Below are positions 7,218 through 15,328 of a stretch of 64,000 nucleotides of DNA, piece after piece. Under the pieces are notes generated by a model. It was given only the letters and a program-made list of their open reading frames with translations. It had not been told where the DNA came from and ran no database searches. The first letter of the stretch is position 1, and each line of letters opens with the position of its first letter. Position numbers and translations under genes: made by a program. The DNA is from Lipingzhangella_A rawalii (GTDB taxonomy: Bacteria; Actinomycetota; Actinomycetes; Streptosporangiales; Streptosporangiaceae): the NCBI RefSeq assembly GCF_031628175.1, contig NZ_JAVLVT010000008.1, positions 162,121 through 226,120 of the forward strand, written 5' to 3'.

Positions 7218-8075
7218 TCACTCCAGGCCGCGGCGGCGTAGCTCGGCCACGATCCGGTCCAGGAAGGTGTCGACATCGCCGGGATGGTAGCTGGCCCCGA
7301 ACCGCACCACCGGAAACTCCACGGCCTCGACCTCGGTGGCGGTGAGCCGCTGCTGGTCACCGACGCCGTGTGGGTCAGTGGCCAGTGTCGCTTCCACGCG
7401 ATCCAGGAATGTGTCCACCGCCTCCTCGGCGTAACCGGGGCGCAGATAGACCGTACGGAACAGTACCCCACGCACGTCCGCCGTGGTCAGTTCCGGGGCC
7501 GTGCCGGCCACGGTGTCGGCCGCGTTACCCGTGTCGGTCCCGTCCGGCGGCCCGGCCTCGGGATGACCCCCGACGTGCTCGGGATCCTCGGTGGTCTCCT
7601 CGCTGTCGGTGGCCGACTCGGTGTCTCCGGGCGCGTCCCCCGTGCTGGGGGTGCAGTCGTCTGATGCCGCATCGGTCTCGGGCGCGGCCTGCTGGGTAGG
7701 CTGCGGCTGGACGGCGTTGGCGGCGTTGGCGGCGTTGGCGGCGTTGGCGGCGTTGGCGGTGCCGACTGTGTGTTCCGAGGCCACGGCTTCGTATCGGGTT
7801 CGCAGTTCGTAGGCGACGCGCAGGAGGAAGGCGTCAACTTCGGCCGGGTTGTAGCCCACCTGGAACACGCGGGTGCGGGGGAAGGTATGCTGCGCGATCT
7901 CCTCGGCCGTCAGCGGTGGTGTCTCCGGGCCCACGGCCGGATCTGTTCCGTCGCGGTGGGCCAGCGTTGCGGCGACCCGGTCCAGGAACGCGTCCACCTC
8001 ATTCTCGCGGTAGCCGGCACGGAGCCACGTGGTGTGGAAGCGTGCCTTCTCTACATCATCCGACGTCAGTGGCAT
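7218..8075 (-). CDS. Protein with four DivIVA-like repeats
   Basis: The product has about 285 residues. Four copies of a short DivIVA-type motif are seen: FHTTWLRAGYRENEVDAFLD, FQVGYNPAEVDAFLLRVA, YLRPGYAEEAVDTFLDRV and FGASYHPGDVDTFLDRI. The first two are near the N-terminus and the last two at the C-terminus, with an acidic, Ala/Thr-rich linker between them (about residues 105-195). The linker includes an Asn-Ala-Ala run from a 9-base DNA repeat. Single DivIVA motifs tether proteins to curved membrane; the role of four is not known. The ATG at 8075, four bases after the stop of the preceding gene, was chosen; a TTG at 8090 with GAGGGG upstream is an alternative. It probably forms an operon with the related gene upstream. 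Confidence 0.8.
   Translation of the reverse strand: MPLTSDDVEKARFHTTWLRAGYRENEVDAFLDRVAATLAHRDGTDPAVGPETPPLTAEEIAQHTFPRTRVFQVGYNPAEVDAFLLRVAYELRTRYEAVASEHTVGTANAANAANAANAANAVQPQPTQQAAPETDAASDDCTPSTGDAPGDTESATDSEETTEDPEHVGGHPEAGPPDGTDTGNAADTVAGTAPELTTADVRGVLFRTVYLRPGYAEEAVDTFLDRVEATLATDPHGVGDQQRLTATEVEAVEFPVVRFGASYHPGDVDTFLDRIVAELRRRGLE
7719..7765. repeat. 9-base tandem repeat (GGCGTTGGC type) inside a coding region
   Basis: About five head-to-tail copies of GCGTTGGCG lie within the DivIVA-repeat gene and encode an Asn-Ala-Ala run. The unit is a multiple of three, so copy-number change would lengthen or shorten the linker without a frameshift. Confidence 0.8.
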
Positions 8076-8079
8076 GAGC

Positions 8080-8637
8080 TCAGTGACCAACCCGCCCCTC
8101 GAGACGGGCGAGCTCGGCGATCATGGACGTGACGTGGCAGTCCACCTGCCGTCGGTCGATCCCGCGTAGCTGAACCGGGAGCATGCGGTGCACGGCTTCG
8201 GCGTCGCTGGCTGTGATGAGCACGGTGGAACCGTTCCCGGACCGTAGGGCGCACAGGCTCGCATCGAGCCGCACGATCAGATCCTCCACCTCCGTGGGCG
8301 CGTAGCCGCGCAGCACGGTGGGGAAGGTGGGGTGCCGGGACGACGTACGCGCCACCGTGGCCTGGGGGTCGTCCTCCAGCCGACGGAGTGTCGCGATCAT
8401 GGAGCTGAGATGGGTGTCCACCTCGGCGCGGTTGTAGCCACGCCACACGGTCCCCAGGCTCTGGTGGGCGGTCTCGGCGTCCGTTGCGGACAGTGTTCGG
8501 GTCGGGGGCTCACCGTCGGTACGACGTAAGGTTGCGATGTTCTCCTCCAGCCCGGTCATCAGTGCGTCCACCTCGTCCCGGTCGTAGCCGCGCAGGACGA
8601 TGTTGAATGCCGGACGGTCTGCGTGGGGAAGCGACAT
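8080..8637 (-). CDS. Second protein with four DivIVA-like repeats
   Basis: This 185-residue product starts at the ATG at 8637. The four motifs are FNIVLRGYDRDEVDALMTGL, TVWRGYNRAEVDTHLSSMI, FPTVLRGYAPTEVEDLIVRL and QLRGIDRRQVDCHVTSMI, spaced about 45 residues apart with no long linker, so almost the whole protein is repeats. The stop is four bases before the next gene's ATG, so the two paralogues are likely co-translated. They share layout but little sequence outside the motif. Function unknown; a scaffold at the cell pole or division site is an inference from the motif only. Confidence 0.8.
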   Translation of the reverse strand: MSLPHADRPAFNIVLRGYDRDEVDALMTGLEENIATLRRTDGEPPTRTLSATDAETAHQSLGTVWRGYNRAEVDTHLSSMIATLRRLEDDPQATVARTSSRHPTFPTVLRGYAPTEVEDLIVRLDASLCALRSGNGSTVLITASDAEAVHRMLPVQLRGIDRRQVDCHVTSMIAELARLEGRVGH

Positions 8638-8710
8638 GGGACCATTCTGTAGCGTTCGGCAACAGGCGCTGTAAACGCGGTCATGGCCGGTTGCGGCCAG
8701 TGCGTCCCGG

Positions 8711-9580
8711 TCACAGGTGGTTCCGGATCGCGGTGTCGATCGCAGTCGCAGCATCGGCACGCCACGACTCATTGGTCAACAACTCGGCGTCCTCGGCGTT
8801 GCGCATGTTTCCCGCTTCCAGGAAGACGGCCGGTATCTCGGACAGGTTGAGTCCGCCCAGATCTCCCCGCACGTCGATGCCCTCGCTACCGACATAGTCG
8901 GCAACCGGCATGTCCGTACCGTCGCGGAAGGCATCGCGCAGGGACTCCGCGAAATCCAGCGAGGGTCCGGCAATGTCCTCGGTGTAGTCCGGCAGCAGCT
9001 CGGGTGCGATGACGTGGAAGCCGCGTCCGGTGGGAGGGCCGCCGTCGGCGTGGAGGGAGAGCATGAGCTCGGCGTCCGCGTCGTTGGCGATGGCGGCGCG
9101 TTCGTTGATGCAGGGGCCGACACCGTCGTTGTCCTCGCGGGTCAGTACCACCTCGGCTCCCGAGTCGCGGAGCTCCTCGGCAACCTGCTGCGCAAGCTCG
9201 AACGTGAACTCGTGTTCCGGGTAGCCGTCGCTCGTGGCTGCTCCCACAGTGTTGCAGGCCTTCGTCTCCGGGCCCGCATCCACCTCGCGGTTGATCTGTT
9301 CCGGGGCGTCGGCGTTGCCGCCGTTGTGCCCGGGGTCAACCACGATCGTGGTTCCGGACAGAGGGCCCTCGCTTTCGGCCGAGAGCGCGTCCGGGGCTTC
9401 GGCGGTGGGGGCGTCGGGCTCGGGCCGGGGCAGGGTGGCGGTGCTGTCCGCGTCGTCCGTGCCCCCGGGAAACGCATCCACATCTGAGGCTGCGCCGCAC
9501 GCCGTCAGTGCCAGTGCCGCCACGGTAACCACCACGCCGTGTGCGACGCGACGGTGGCGAAGGCGGGTGCGGCTGAGCAT
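8711..9580 (-). CDS. N-acetylmuramoyl-L-alanine amidase (Amidase_3), lipoprotein
   Basis: This 289-residue protein begins with a lipoprotein signal (positive start, then VVVTVAALALTAC with the lipid-carrying Cys). The Amidase_3 zinc domain covers about residues 75-285: VVDPGHNGG carries the first zinc His, MLSLHADGG the second, and AVFLEAGNMRN the catalytic Glu near the C-terminus. The enzyme should cut the bond between MurNAc and the stem peptide, outside the membrane. The ATG at 9580 was chosen because CGAGA stands about 9 bases before it; a TTG at 9589 has no such support. It lies after the acidic repeat protein on the same strand, separated by a terminator. Confidence 0.9.
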   Translation of the reverse strand: MLSRTRLRHRRVAHGVVVTVAALALTACGAASDVDAFPGGTDDADSTATLPRPEPDAPTAEAPDALSAESEGPLSGTTIVVDPGHNGGNADAPEQINREVDAGPETKACNTVGAATSDGYPEHEFTFELAQQVAEELRDSGAEVVLTREDNDGVGPCINERAAIANDADAELMLSLHADGGPPTGRGFHVIAPELLPDYTEDIAGPSLDFAESLRDAFRDGTDMPVADYVGSEGIDVRGDLGGLNLSEIPAVFLEAGNMRNAEDAELLTNESWRADAATAIDTAIRNHL

Positions 9581-9678
9581 GGATGTCAATCTCGGAGCGG
9601 GCGGAATCGGCCGTGTCCAAACCTATGCCATCATCCGCGACTGCGGTATGTGGGAGCCCCCGGTGGTGGGAATCCCGT

Positions 9679-9726
9679 CCCGCTCCGGTTGGTCGCAGCT
9701 TCCGCGCCGCAACCAACCGGAGCGGG
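9679..9726 (-). terminator. Terminator hairpin after the acidic repeat gene
   Basis: CCCGCTCCGGTTGGT (9679-9693) and its exact complement (9712-9726) form a perfect 15-bp stem with an 18-base loop, starting 6 bases after the stop codon of the minus-strand gene at 9733. It separates that gene from the amidase. Confidence 0.75.
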
Positions 9727-9732
9727 CCGTTC

Positions 9733-10188
9733 CTACAGCAGGCCGTCCGTAACGTCGCCCACGTCGTCGGTGTCCACACCGTCGACGACGTCACCCACGT
9801 CGTCCAGGTCACCCACGTCGTCGAGATCACCCAGGTCGTCGAGATCACCCAGGTCGCCCAGGTCGCCGATGTCGACCATGTCGAGTAGCTCCACCAGCTC
9901 GGTCAGCTCCTCGACGTCAGCTCCCTGCAAGAGGGTGAGCAGCTCGTTCACCTGGGCAAGGTCGACACCGTCCACCAGCTCGGCGAACTCCGCCAGCTCC
10001 TCGGGGTCCGTGCCCTCCGGAAGCTCGGGGATCTCGTCCGGCACCTCATCGACGACGTCATCGGATATGTCAACCTCGGGCTCGTCCGGAGCATCGGCCG
10101 GCTCGGGTTCCGCCGCGGCGGGTGCGGCGGAGAACAGCAGTCCGGACGCGGCAATCGTGCTGATCAGCAGGGCCTTGTTGGATGTCAT
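9733..10188 (-). CDS. Secreted acidic Leu-Gly-Asp repeat protein
   Basis: This 151-residue product starts at the ATG at 10188, preceded by GAGGAG. A signal peptide (ALLISTIAASGLLFSAAPAAA) is followed by a Glu/Pro/Asp-rich stretch. From about residue 70 it consists of short repeats of hydrophobic-Leu and Asp (ELVELLDMVDIGDLGDLGD, then LDDVGD units). No catalytic motif is seen. The charge and regularity suggest a cell-wall or secreted binding protein, perhaps for divalent cations; that is inference. The DNA carries near-exact 15-base repeats of GTCGTCGAGATCACC, so length variation between strains is likely. Confidence 0.75.
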   Translation of the reverse strand: MTSNKALLISTIAASGLLFSAAPAAAEPEPADAPDEPEVDISDDVVDEVPDEIPELPEGTDPEELAEFAELVDGVDLAQVNELLTLLQGADVEELTELVELLDMVDIGDLGDLGDLDDLGDLDDVGDLDDVGDVVDGVDTDDVGDVTDGLL

Positions 10189-10447
10189 GCGTGAACTCCT
10201 CGTGAGTAGTGCGTCCCTACGGTGGCGGCACCGGTTCGTGCGCCCCGCTAGGCCCTGTTCCCGAGGACACCCCAATAGTCACTATATGAAGTTTTATTAT
10301 TACTCAAGGTGAATATCGCGGCTGATGTTCCCGGAGCAGACACGTGTCGGGGCGAGTGATTCCACCCGCCCCGACACGTTCAAGGTTGCTGCGGACTAAT
10401 CCCCCCGCTTGCCTGCCCCCCGAATGCCCTCGCACGGACCGGGGAGT

Positions 10448-10651
10448 CTACTCGGTGCGCTGGTTGGGGATCCCCGCCAGGAGTGCGCGAACTTCGGTCT
10501 CCCGGTACCGGCGGTGCCCACCCAGGGTTCGGATCGAGGTCAGCTTGCCGGCCTTCGCCCAGCGCGTGACGGTCTTGGGGTCCACGCGGAACATGGTGGC
10601 AACCTCGGCAGGGGTCAGCAGGGGCTCCGCCTCGGGCGTGCGAGTTGACAT
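10448..10651 (-). CDS. bldC: Developmental regulator BldC (MerR-like small HTH protein)
   Basis: This 67-residue protein starts at an ATG with AGGAGG upstream; the longer open frame is not needed. It matches BldC closely: LLTPAEVATMFRVDPKTVTR (helix-turn-helix), then WAKAGKLTSIRTLGGHRRYR and an Arg/Glu-rich end. BldC binds direct repeats cooperatively and holds back differentiation in streptomycetes. Here it stands alone with a 590-base upstream gap containing two inverted repeats. The order bldC, unknown protein, DUF3073, purM, purF resembles that in Streptomyces. Confidence 0.95.
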   Translation of the reverse strand: MSTRTPEAEPLLTPAEVATMFRVDPKTVTRWAKAGKLTSIRTLGGHRRYRETEVRALLAGIPNQRTE

Positions 10652-11168
10652 GTGTACGGCCTCTCCTCCTGGATCTGTGTGCCGATCCTGAGCCTTATCC
10701 TGGCACTTGGCCCGGATGTCCAATATTTACCGCTGGGTCTATATTGGCATCACCCGAGGTGATTGCGCGACCACTTAGTGCGACTTTCTCGGTGAAGCTC
10801 ACCCAAACCTGTCGATGGTGCGCGTCACGCTGAGTGATTCTAGCGATACGTTTAGTGTCATGTGGCAGATTCGGTCAAAAGTTGGTTCTCCGGCCCTGTT
10901 TCACTCGATCCGAGGGGACGTGAGTGGTACCGCGCACCCGGTGCCGGCGGGCGTTCAGCCCCCGGGCGCGTGTCGCGCTAGCTCCCTGACCTGGGGTTCT
11001 CATTCCGTGCTGCCGAGGTGAGGGCGGTGGCCAACCTCGCGAAGAAATCTGGAATGCCACGTGCGCGTCCGACTCATGGTCCCGGCGCGTCGTTACGGAG
11101 CGTGTGTCGGCGTGTCGGCAGTCTAATCTGTCCAGATCATCCGTGTCTGCCCATATTCACGATGGTGC
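10652..11168. other. Long gene-free region upstream of bldC
   Basis: No gene with credible start or coding bias was found. The bldC-proximal part (10700-10870) is much richer in A/T than its surroundings and holds two inverted repeats and a possible promoter on the minus strand (TTGGAC, then GATAAG about 18 bases on). The remainder, up to the small hairpin at 11169-11185, shows nothing clear. Confidence 0.5.
10720..10763. promoter_or_regulatory. Two adjacent inverted repeats in the bldC promoter region
   Basis: CCAATAT (10720-10726) faces ATATTGG (10741-10747) across 14 bases. Immediately after it, ATCACC-CGA-GGTGAT (10749-10763) is a perfect palindrome. Both sit 70-110 bases upstream of the bldC start, around the likely -35 site, and could be binding sites for a regulator. 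The protein is unknown. Confidence 0.4.
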
Positions 11169-11185
11169 GGGAGCGTCCCGCTCCC
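11169..11185 (-). terminator. Small hairpin after the unknown 301-residue gene
   Basis: GGGAGCG and CGCTCCC pair with a 3-base loop, about 60 bases past the stop at 11245 on the minus strand. The stem is only 7 bp with no T run, so the assignment is tentative. Confidence 0.3.
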
Positions 11186-11244
11186 TCCCGGTCTGGTTAT
11201 GGGACCAGGACGCGCCCGACACGCCGAGGGCTACCCCAGCCTTC

Positions 11245-12150
11245 TCAGTTGGCGCGTCCCAGGGACCGCACCGCACGCCACCGCCGAGTCAGCCGGCGGT
11301 GCATCGCCACCGCGACCCCCTGCTGCTCCTGTTCGAGTCCCGTGACGACCGCCGACATCTCGGCCACCGAATGGTCGTTGGAAAGATGCTCGTCACCGAG
11401 TAGGCGCACCAGCCCGGCATAGTCGAGTTCCACCAGAGAGCTGGGATGCCAGTGGTGCAGCCAGTCCTGCACCTGGTGCACCTGCCCGGGCAGCGAACCA
11501 CCGTCGGGCAGCTCGGCCACATCGAGGGCACGGACCGCCCGCTGCACCCGCTTACGGGCGCTGGCCATGTCCGTGACATAGAGCAGGGTCCTGGGCGGGG
11601 CAAGCACCTGCTCGGAATCCCTCCCGTCCCCATCCGGGCCGCAGGGACGCGGATCCTTGCCCGAGCCGAGGAACAGGCAGCGCTCCGACGCGTCGAACGG
11701 CACCAGCCATGCCAGTGGAACTTCCCACGTGTGTGTTCGGATCTGGGTTCGGGTGGAGTTGCCCGCGTCGCGCCACTGCTCGAAGTCGCGACGGGAGCGC
11801 TCGGACACGGAGACGGGGAGCCACTCCCGGGCGAGATGGGCGGGAAGCTGTTCGTGGGCGTCCTGGACGGCCAGCCAGGAACGCAAGCGCGTCTGCCAGG
11901 GGCAGATGAACACCTGTCCGCCCTGTCTGCGCACATAGGCCTCGGTGCTTTCCTCGGCCGGTGCGACAGCGGCGGGAGAGGCCGTCATCCGGCGCAGGCT
12001 ATCCTCATGTTCGGCCGTCACCGCCGCTGCCCGCCGTGGGCGTCTCGGCGTGTCCGCATACGAGCGCCAGTGTGTGCGTTCGTGCGTCGGGAACGCTGGC
12101 AGCGGCTGGTACACGCGGAGATAGACGGTGTACGGCAGGAAGGGCAACAC
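11245..12150 (-). CDS. Conserved actinobacterial hypothetical protein
   Basis: No named domain is recognised in this 301-residue product. It opens with LPFLPYTVYLRVYQPLPAFP, which looks like a conserved family start, so the GTG at 12150 (with CCAGGA 7 bases upstream) was chosen over one at 12174. It contains several Trp-rich segments (FICPWQTRLRSWLAVQ; WLHHWHPSSLVELDYAGLV) and no membrane helix or signal peptide. Its place between bldC and the DUF3073 gene is shared with Streptomyces, which argues for a conserved cytoplasmic role. Function unknown. Confidence 0.8.
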   Translation of the reverse strand: MLPFLPYTVYLRVYQPLPAFPTHERTHWRSYADTPRRPRRAAAVTAEHEDSLRRMTASPAAVAPAEESTEAYVRRQGGQVFICPWQTRLRSWLAVQDAHEQLPAHLAREWLPVSVSERSRRDFEQWRDAGNSTRTQIRTHTWEVPLAWLVPFDASERCLFLGSGKDPRPCGPDGDGRDSEQVLAPPRTLLYVTDMASARKRVQRAVRALDVAELPDGGSLPGQVHQVQDWLHHWHPSSLVELDYAGLVRLLGDEHLSNDHSVAEMSAVVTGLEQEQQGVAVAMHRRLTRRWRAVRSLGRAN

Positions 12151-12261
12151 GCACGTATCCTGGCATACCCGCACAGTAGGCGCTCCCGCGGGGCCGTTGC
12201 CGCGCGTGGGCGGGGCTGCGTAGGCACGGTGGTGGCAAAGCGGGTACGGTTGTAGCAGGAT

Positions 12262-12267
12262 GTAGGC
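12262..12267 (+). promoter_or_regulatory. -10 box (TAGGCT) upstream of the DUF3073 gene
   Basis: TAGGCT about 90 bases before the ATG at 12356 matches the strong -10 form used elsewhere in the window. It would give a short untranslated leader. No -35 box is obvious. Confidence 0.4.
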
Positions 12268-12355
12268 TGGCGCCGCTCGTCCGTGCGGCAGGGTGGCGTG
12301 CAGCCCGGCGGGCTAATGACATGGGGTTTACCCAATCGTTGAGGGGGTCGAGCCA

Positions 12356-12601
12356 ATGGGGCGCGGCCGAGCCAAGGCCAAGCAGCAGCGGGTCGCCCGG
12401 CGGCTGAAGTACAGTGCCGCAGGCGGGACCGATCTGGATCGGCTGCGGGCAGAGCTGGGTGTCGCTGACGAGGACCGGCCGTCCAGGTACGAGCCGGACG
12501 GTAACTATGCGGACCCTTACGATGAGTTGGTTGACCGCTACGCGGATTTCGCCGATGGCAACCCGCGTGGCACGGCGGAGGATGAGTCCGACCGCCACTG
12601 A
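12356..12601 (+). CDS. DUF3073 family protein
   Basis: This 81-residue basic-to-acidic protein matches DUF3073: MGRGRAKAKQQRVARRLKYS at the N-terminus, then TDLDRLRAELG and an acidic C-terminus (DPYDELVDRYADFADGN). GAGGGG precedes the ATG. The family is confined to actinobacteria and sits next to purM/purF in many of them; its role is unknown. The Arg/Lys-rich start suggests nucleic-acid or ribosome contact, but that is inference. It is convergent with purM. Confidence 0.92.
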   Translation: MGRGRAKAKQQRVARRLKYSAAGGTDLDRLRAELGVADEDRPSRYEPDGNYADPYDELVDRYADFADGNPRGTAEDESDRH

Positions 12602-12761
12602 CGCGCGGCGAGGTCGGCCGACATCCGTACGGAGTCGGCCGGCCTGTGCCTGTGTGGGAGGCTTGCGGTAGCAGCATCCGACAACGGTTCCGCGGACGGG
12701 CCGGTTGGGTGCGATCGGTCAGCGGTGCGTGCCGGGGCCGGCACTACGGCTGTCGCCACGA

Positions 12762-13847
12762 TCATGATCGGGTCCCATGGGTGCCCACCAGGCGGGCACG
12801 TCCCTCTCCGGCGGTGGTCGTTCCCAGCTGCCAGGCCGGGATTCCCCGGTCCTGGAGGAGAGCGAGCGCCGTGTTCACGGAATCCTCGGCAACCACCGCG
12901 ACCATGCCCACGCCCATGTTGAATGTGGCTTCCATATCTGCCCGAGTGACGGATCCCGCCTCGGCGAGGACCTCGAAGACCGAATCCGGGGCCCAGGTGC
13001 CGCGGTCGACGATCGCGTCGACCGTGTCGGGGAGCGCACGCTCCAGGTTCGCGGCGAGCCCGCCACCGGTAATGTGACTCAGCGCTCGTACCTCGGTGGT
13101 TCTGATCAACTCCAGGCAGTGTGCGGCATAGATCCGGGTGGGTTCGAGAAGGACCTCGCCCAAGGGGCCTCCCAGTTCGGGAACGTGGGAGTACAGATCC
13201 AGCCCGGCGTCCGCAATGATGCGCCGGACCAGGGAGTAGCCGTTGGCGTGCGGGCCGGACGAGCCCAGAGCCACCAGGGCGTCACCCGCGTGGACCCGGC
13301 GCGGCCCCAGGATCGCGTCGCCTTCCACGATCCCGGTTCCCGAACCGGCGAGGTCGTACTCGTGGGGCTCGAGCGCACCGGGATGCTCGGCTGTCTCTCC
13401 GGCCAGCAGGGTGCAGCCCGCCTGCTCGCACCCGGTGGCGATACCGCCGACGATGTCGGCGATCCGTTCCGGGACGAGGCTGCCGCAGGCGATGTAGTCG
13501 GTGAGGTACAGCGGCTCGGCGCCGCACACCACCAGATCATCGACAACCATTCCGACCAGGTCCTGACCGATGGTGTCATGCCGGTCCAGCTGCTGGGCCA
13601 GCATGACCTTCGTACCGACACCGTCTGTGGAGGTGGCCAGAACGGGGTCGCTGTAGCCGCTGGTGTCCAGGCGGAACAGGCCTGCGAATCCACTCTCCTC
13701 GGCGAGCACTTCGGGCCGACGCGTCCGTGCCAGATGGGCCCGCATCAGGTCCACGGCACGTTCCCCGGCGGCGACATCGACACCCGCGGCAGCGTAGGCG
13801 CTCTCTGCGGCGGGGCTGGAACTGGAGGGTGTGGCGGAAGAGGACAC
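12762..13847 (-). CDS. purM: Phosphoribosylformylglycinamidine cyclo-ligase (AIR synthetase)
   Basis: This 361-residue enzyme closes the imidazole ring of purines, turning FGAM plus ATP into AIR. Landmarks: SGYSDPVLATSTDGVGTKV, VGMVVDDLVVCGAEPLYLTD, GCTLLAGETAEHPG, HANGYSLVRRII, SHITGGGLAANLERALP and FNMGVGMVAVV. The start is the GTG at 13847, preceded by AAAGG. The N-terminus is Ser/Ala-rich and not conserved. It begins 12 bases after the stop of purF, so the two form one operon. Length fits the family. Confidence 0.97.
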   Translation of the reverse strand: MSSSATPSSSSPAAESAYAAAGVDVAAGERAVDLMRAHLARTRRPEVLAEESGFAGLFRLDTSGYSDPVLATSTDGVGTKVMLAQQLDRHDTIGQDLVGMVVDDLVVCGAEPLYLTDYIACGSLVPERIADIVGGIATGCEQAGCTLLAGETAEHPGALEPHEYDLAGSGTGIVEGDAILGPRRVHAGDALVALGSSGPHANGYSLVRRIIADAGLDLYSHVPELGGPLGEVLLEPTRIYAAHCLELIRTTEVRALSHITGGGLAANLERALPDTVDAIVDRGTWAPDSVFEVLAEAGSVTRADMEATFNMGVGMVAVVAEDSVNTALALLQDRGIPAWQLGTTTAGEGRARLVGTHGTRS

Positions 13848-13859
13848 GCGGAGCCTTTC

Positions 13860-15284
13860 TCAGCTGGTCTGCTCGAGCAGGAACTTCCCGCGGGACTGCT
13901 CGTCAACCGGGATGGGGTACTCGCCGTCGAAACAGGCCCGGCACAGCTGGTTCTTCGGCACCTGTGTCGCCTCGACGAGATCGTCCAGGTGGATGTGGGC
14001 GAGCGAGTCCGCGCCGATCGTCTCCCGAACCTCTTCCGGGGCGTGGCTACTGGCTAGTAGCTCCGAACGGCTGGCGAAGTCGACACCGTAGTAGCAGGGC
14101 CACATGATCGGGGGGCTTGCGATGCGTACATGCACCTCGGCAGCTCCGGCCTCCCGCAGCATGCTCACCAGGGCGCGCTGGGTGTTGCCGCGCACGATGG
14201 AGTCGTCCACCACGACCAGCCGCCTGCCGGCGATGACCTCGCGCAGCGGGTTCAGCTTGAGCCGGATCCCGAGCTGGCGCAGGCTCTGGCTTGGCTGTAT
14301 GAAGGTGCGCCCCACATAGGAGTTCTTCACCAGCCCCTGACCGTAGGGGATGCCACTGGCCTCGGCATAGCCCACCGCAGCCGGAGTGCCCGACTCCGGA
14401 ACCGGGATCACCAGGTCGGCGGTGGCAGGGTTCCGTCGTGCCAGCCGGCGACCGATCTCCACCCGCGCGTTGTTAACACTGCGCCCCGAGATCGTGGTGT
14501 CGGGACGGGCGAGGTACACATACTCGAACAGGCAGCCCCGTGGTTCCGCCTGTGCGAACCGCAGCGACCGCACCCCCCGCTCGTCGAGGGTGACCAGCTC
14601 TCCGGGCTCCACCTCACGCACCATCGTCGCCCCGACGATGTCCAGGGCCGCGGTCTCGCTCGCCACAACCCAGCCGTTGTCCAACCGTCCCAGAACCAAC
14701 GGGCGGATGCCCTGGGGGTCCCGCGCGGCGTACACGGTGGTCTCGTCCATGAAGACCAGGGAGAAGGCGCCCCGCACCAGCGGCAGTACCGCCAGCGCGG
14801 CATCCTCGACCGAACGGTTGGGGTCGTCGGCCAACAGCTGGGTCAGCACCCCCGTGTCCGTGGTGGAGGAGAGCTGCTCGGACCGCAGCATCGCCGCCAG
14901 CTCCGGGGTGTTGATGAGATTCCCGTTGTGCCCCAGGGCCAGCCCGCCCGAGCCGAAGGTTCCCAGGGTTGGCTGGGCGTTGTCCCAGACCGACGATCCG
15001 GTCGTGGAATAGCGGCAGTGGCCGATCGCCAGGTCTCCGCGCAGCGTGTCCAGGGTCGCCTCGGTGAAAACCTGGGATACCAGCCCCATGTCCTTGTACA
15101 CGAGGATACGTTCGGAGTCGCTCAGTGCGATCCCAGCGGACTCCTGTCCGCGGTGCTGGAGCGCGTACAGCCCGAAGTAGGTGAGCTTGCTGACTTCCTC
15201 GCCCGGGGCCCAGACGCCGAAGACCCCGCAGGCATCCTTCGGCCCACGTGCATCGGGGCCAGGCAGTTCGTCGGATTGCGACAC
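13860..15284 (-). CDS. purF: Amidophosphoribosyltransferase (glutamine PRPP amidotransferase)
   Basis: This 474-residue enzyme performs the first committed step of purine synthesis, making phosphoribosylamine from PRPP and glutamine. The glutamine-hydrolysing domain starts at Cys19 after a short propeptide (RGPKDACGVFGV), the usual processed form. The C-terminal phosphoribosyltransferase domain carries the PRPP loop RRLVVVDDSIVRGNT. The C-terminal Cys-containing segment (NQLCRACFDGEYP) is typical. It starts at GTG and lies between the SCP-like gene and purM, all on the minus strand. Confidence 0.97.
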   Translation of the reverse strand: MSQSDELPGPDARGPKDACGVFGVWAPGEEVSKLTYFGLYALQHRGQESAGIALSDSERILVYKDMGLVSQVFTEATLDTLRGDLAIGHCRYSTTGSSVWDNAQPTLGTFGSGGLALGHNGNLINTPELAAMLRSEQLSSTTDTGVLTQLLADDPNRSVEDAALAVLPLVRGAFSLVFMDETTVYAARDPQGIRPLVLGRLDNGWVVASETAALDIVGATMVREVEPGELVTLDERGVRSLRFAQAEPRGCLFEYVYLARPDTTISGRSVNNARVEIGRRLARRNPATADLVIPVPESGTPAAVGYAEASGIPYGQGLVKNSYVGRTFIQPSQSLRQLGIRLKLNPLREVIAGRRLVVVDDSIVRGNTQRALVSMLREAGAAEVHVRIASPPIMWPCYYGVDFASRSELLASSHAPEEVRETIGADSLAHIHLDDLVEATQVPKNQLCRACFDGEYPIPVDEQSRGKFLLEQTS

Positions 15285-15328
15285 ATCCCCAGCCTAGTAG
15301 CTGACCGGGCGCGTCGTGGCCAGCGGGG

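Noticed and set aside
10815..11422. Plus-strand frames upstream of and across the unknown 301-residue gene
   Set aside because: No start signal; the region reads as promoter DNA and antisense of a conserved minus-strand gene.
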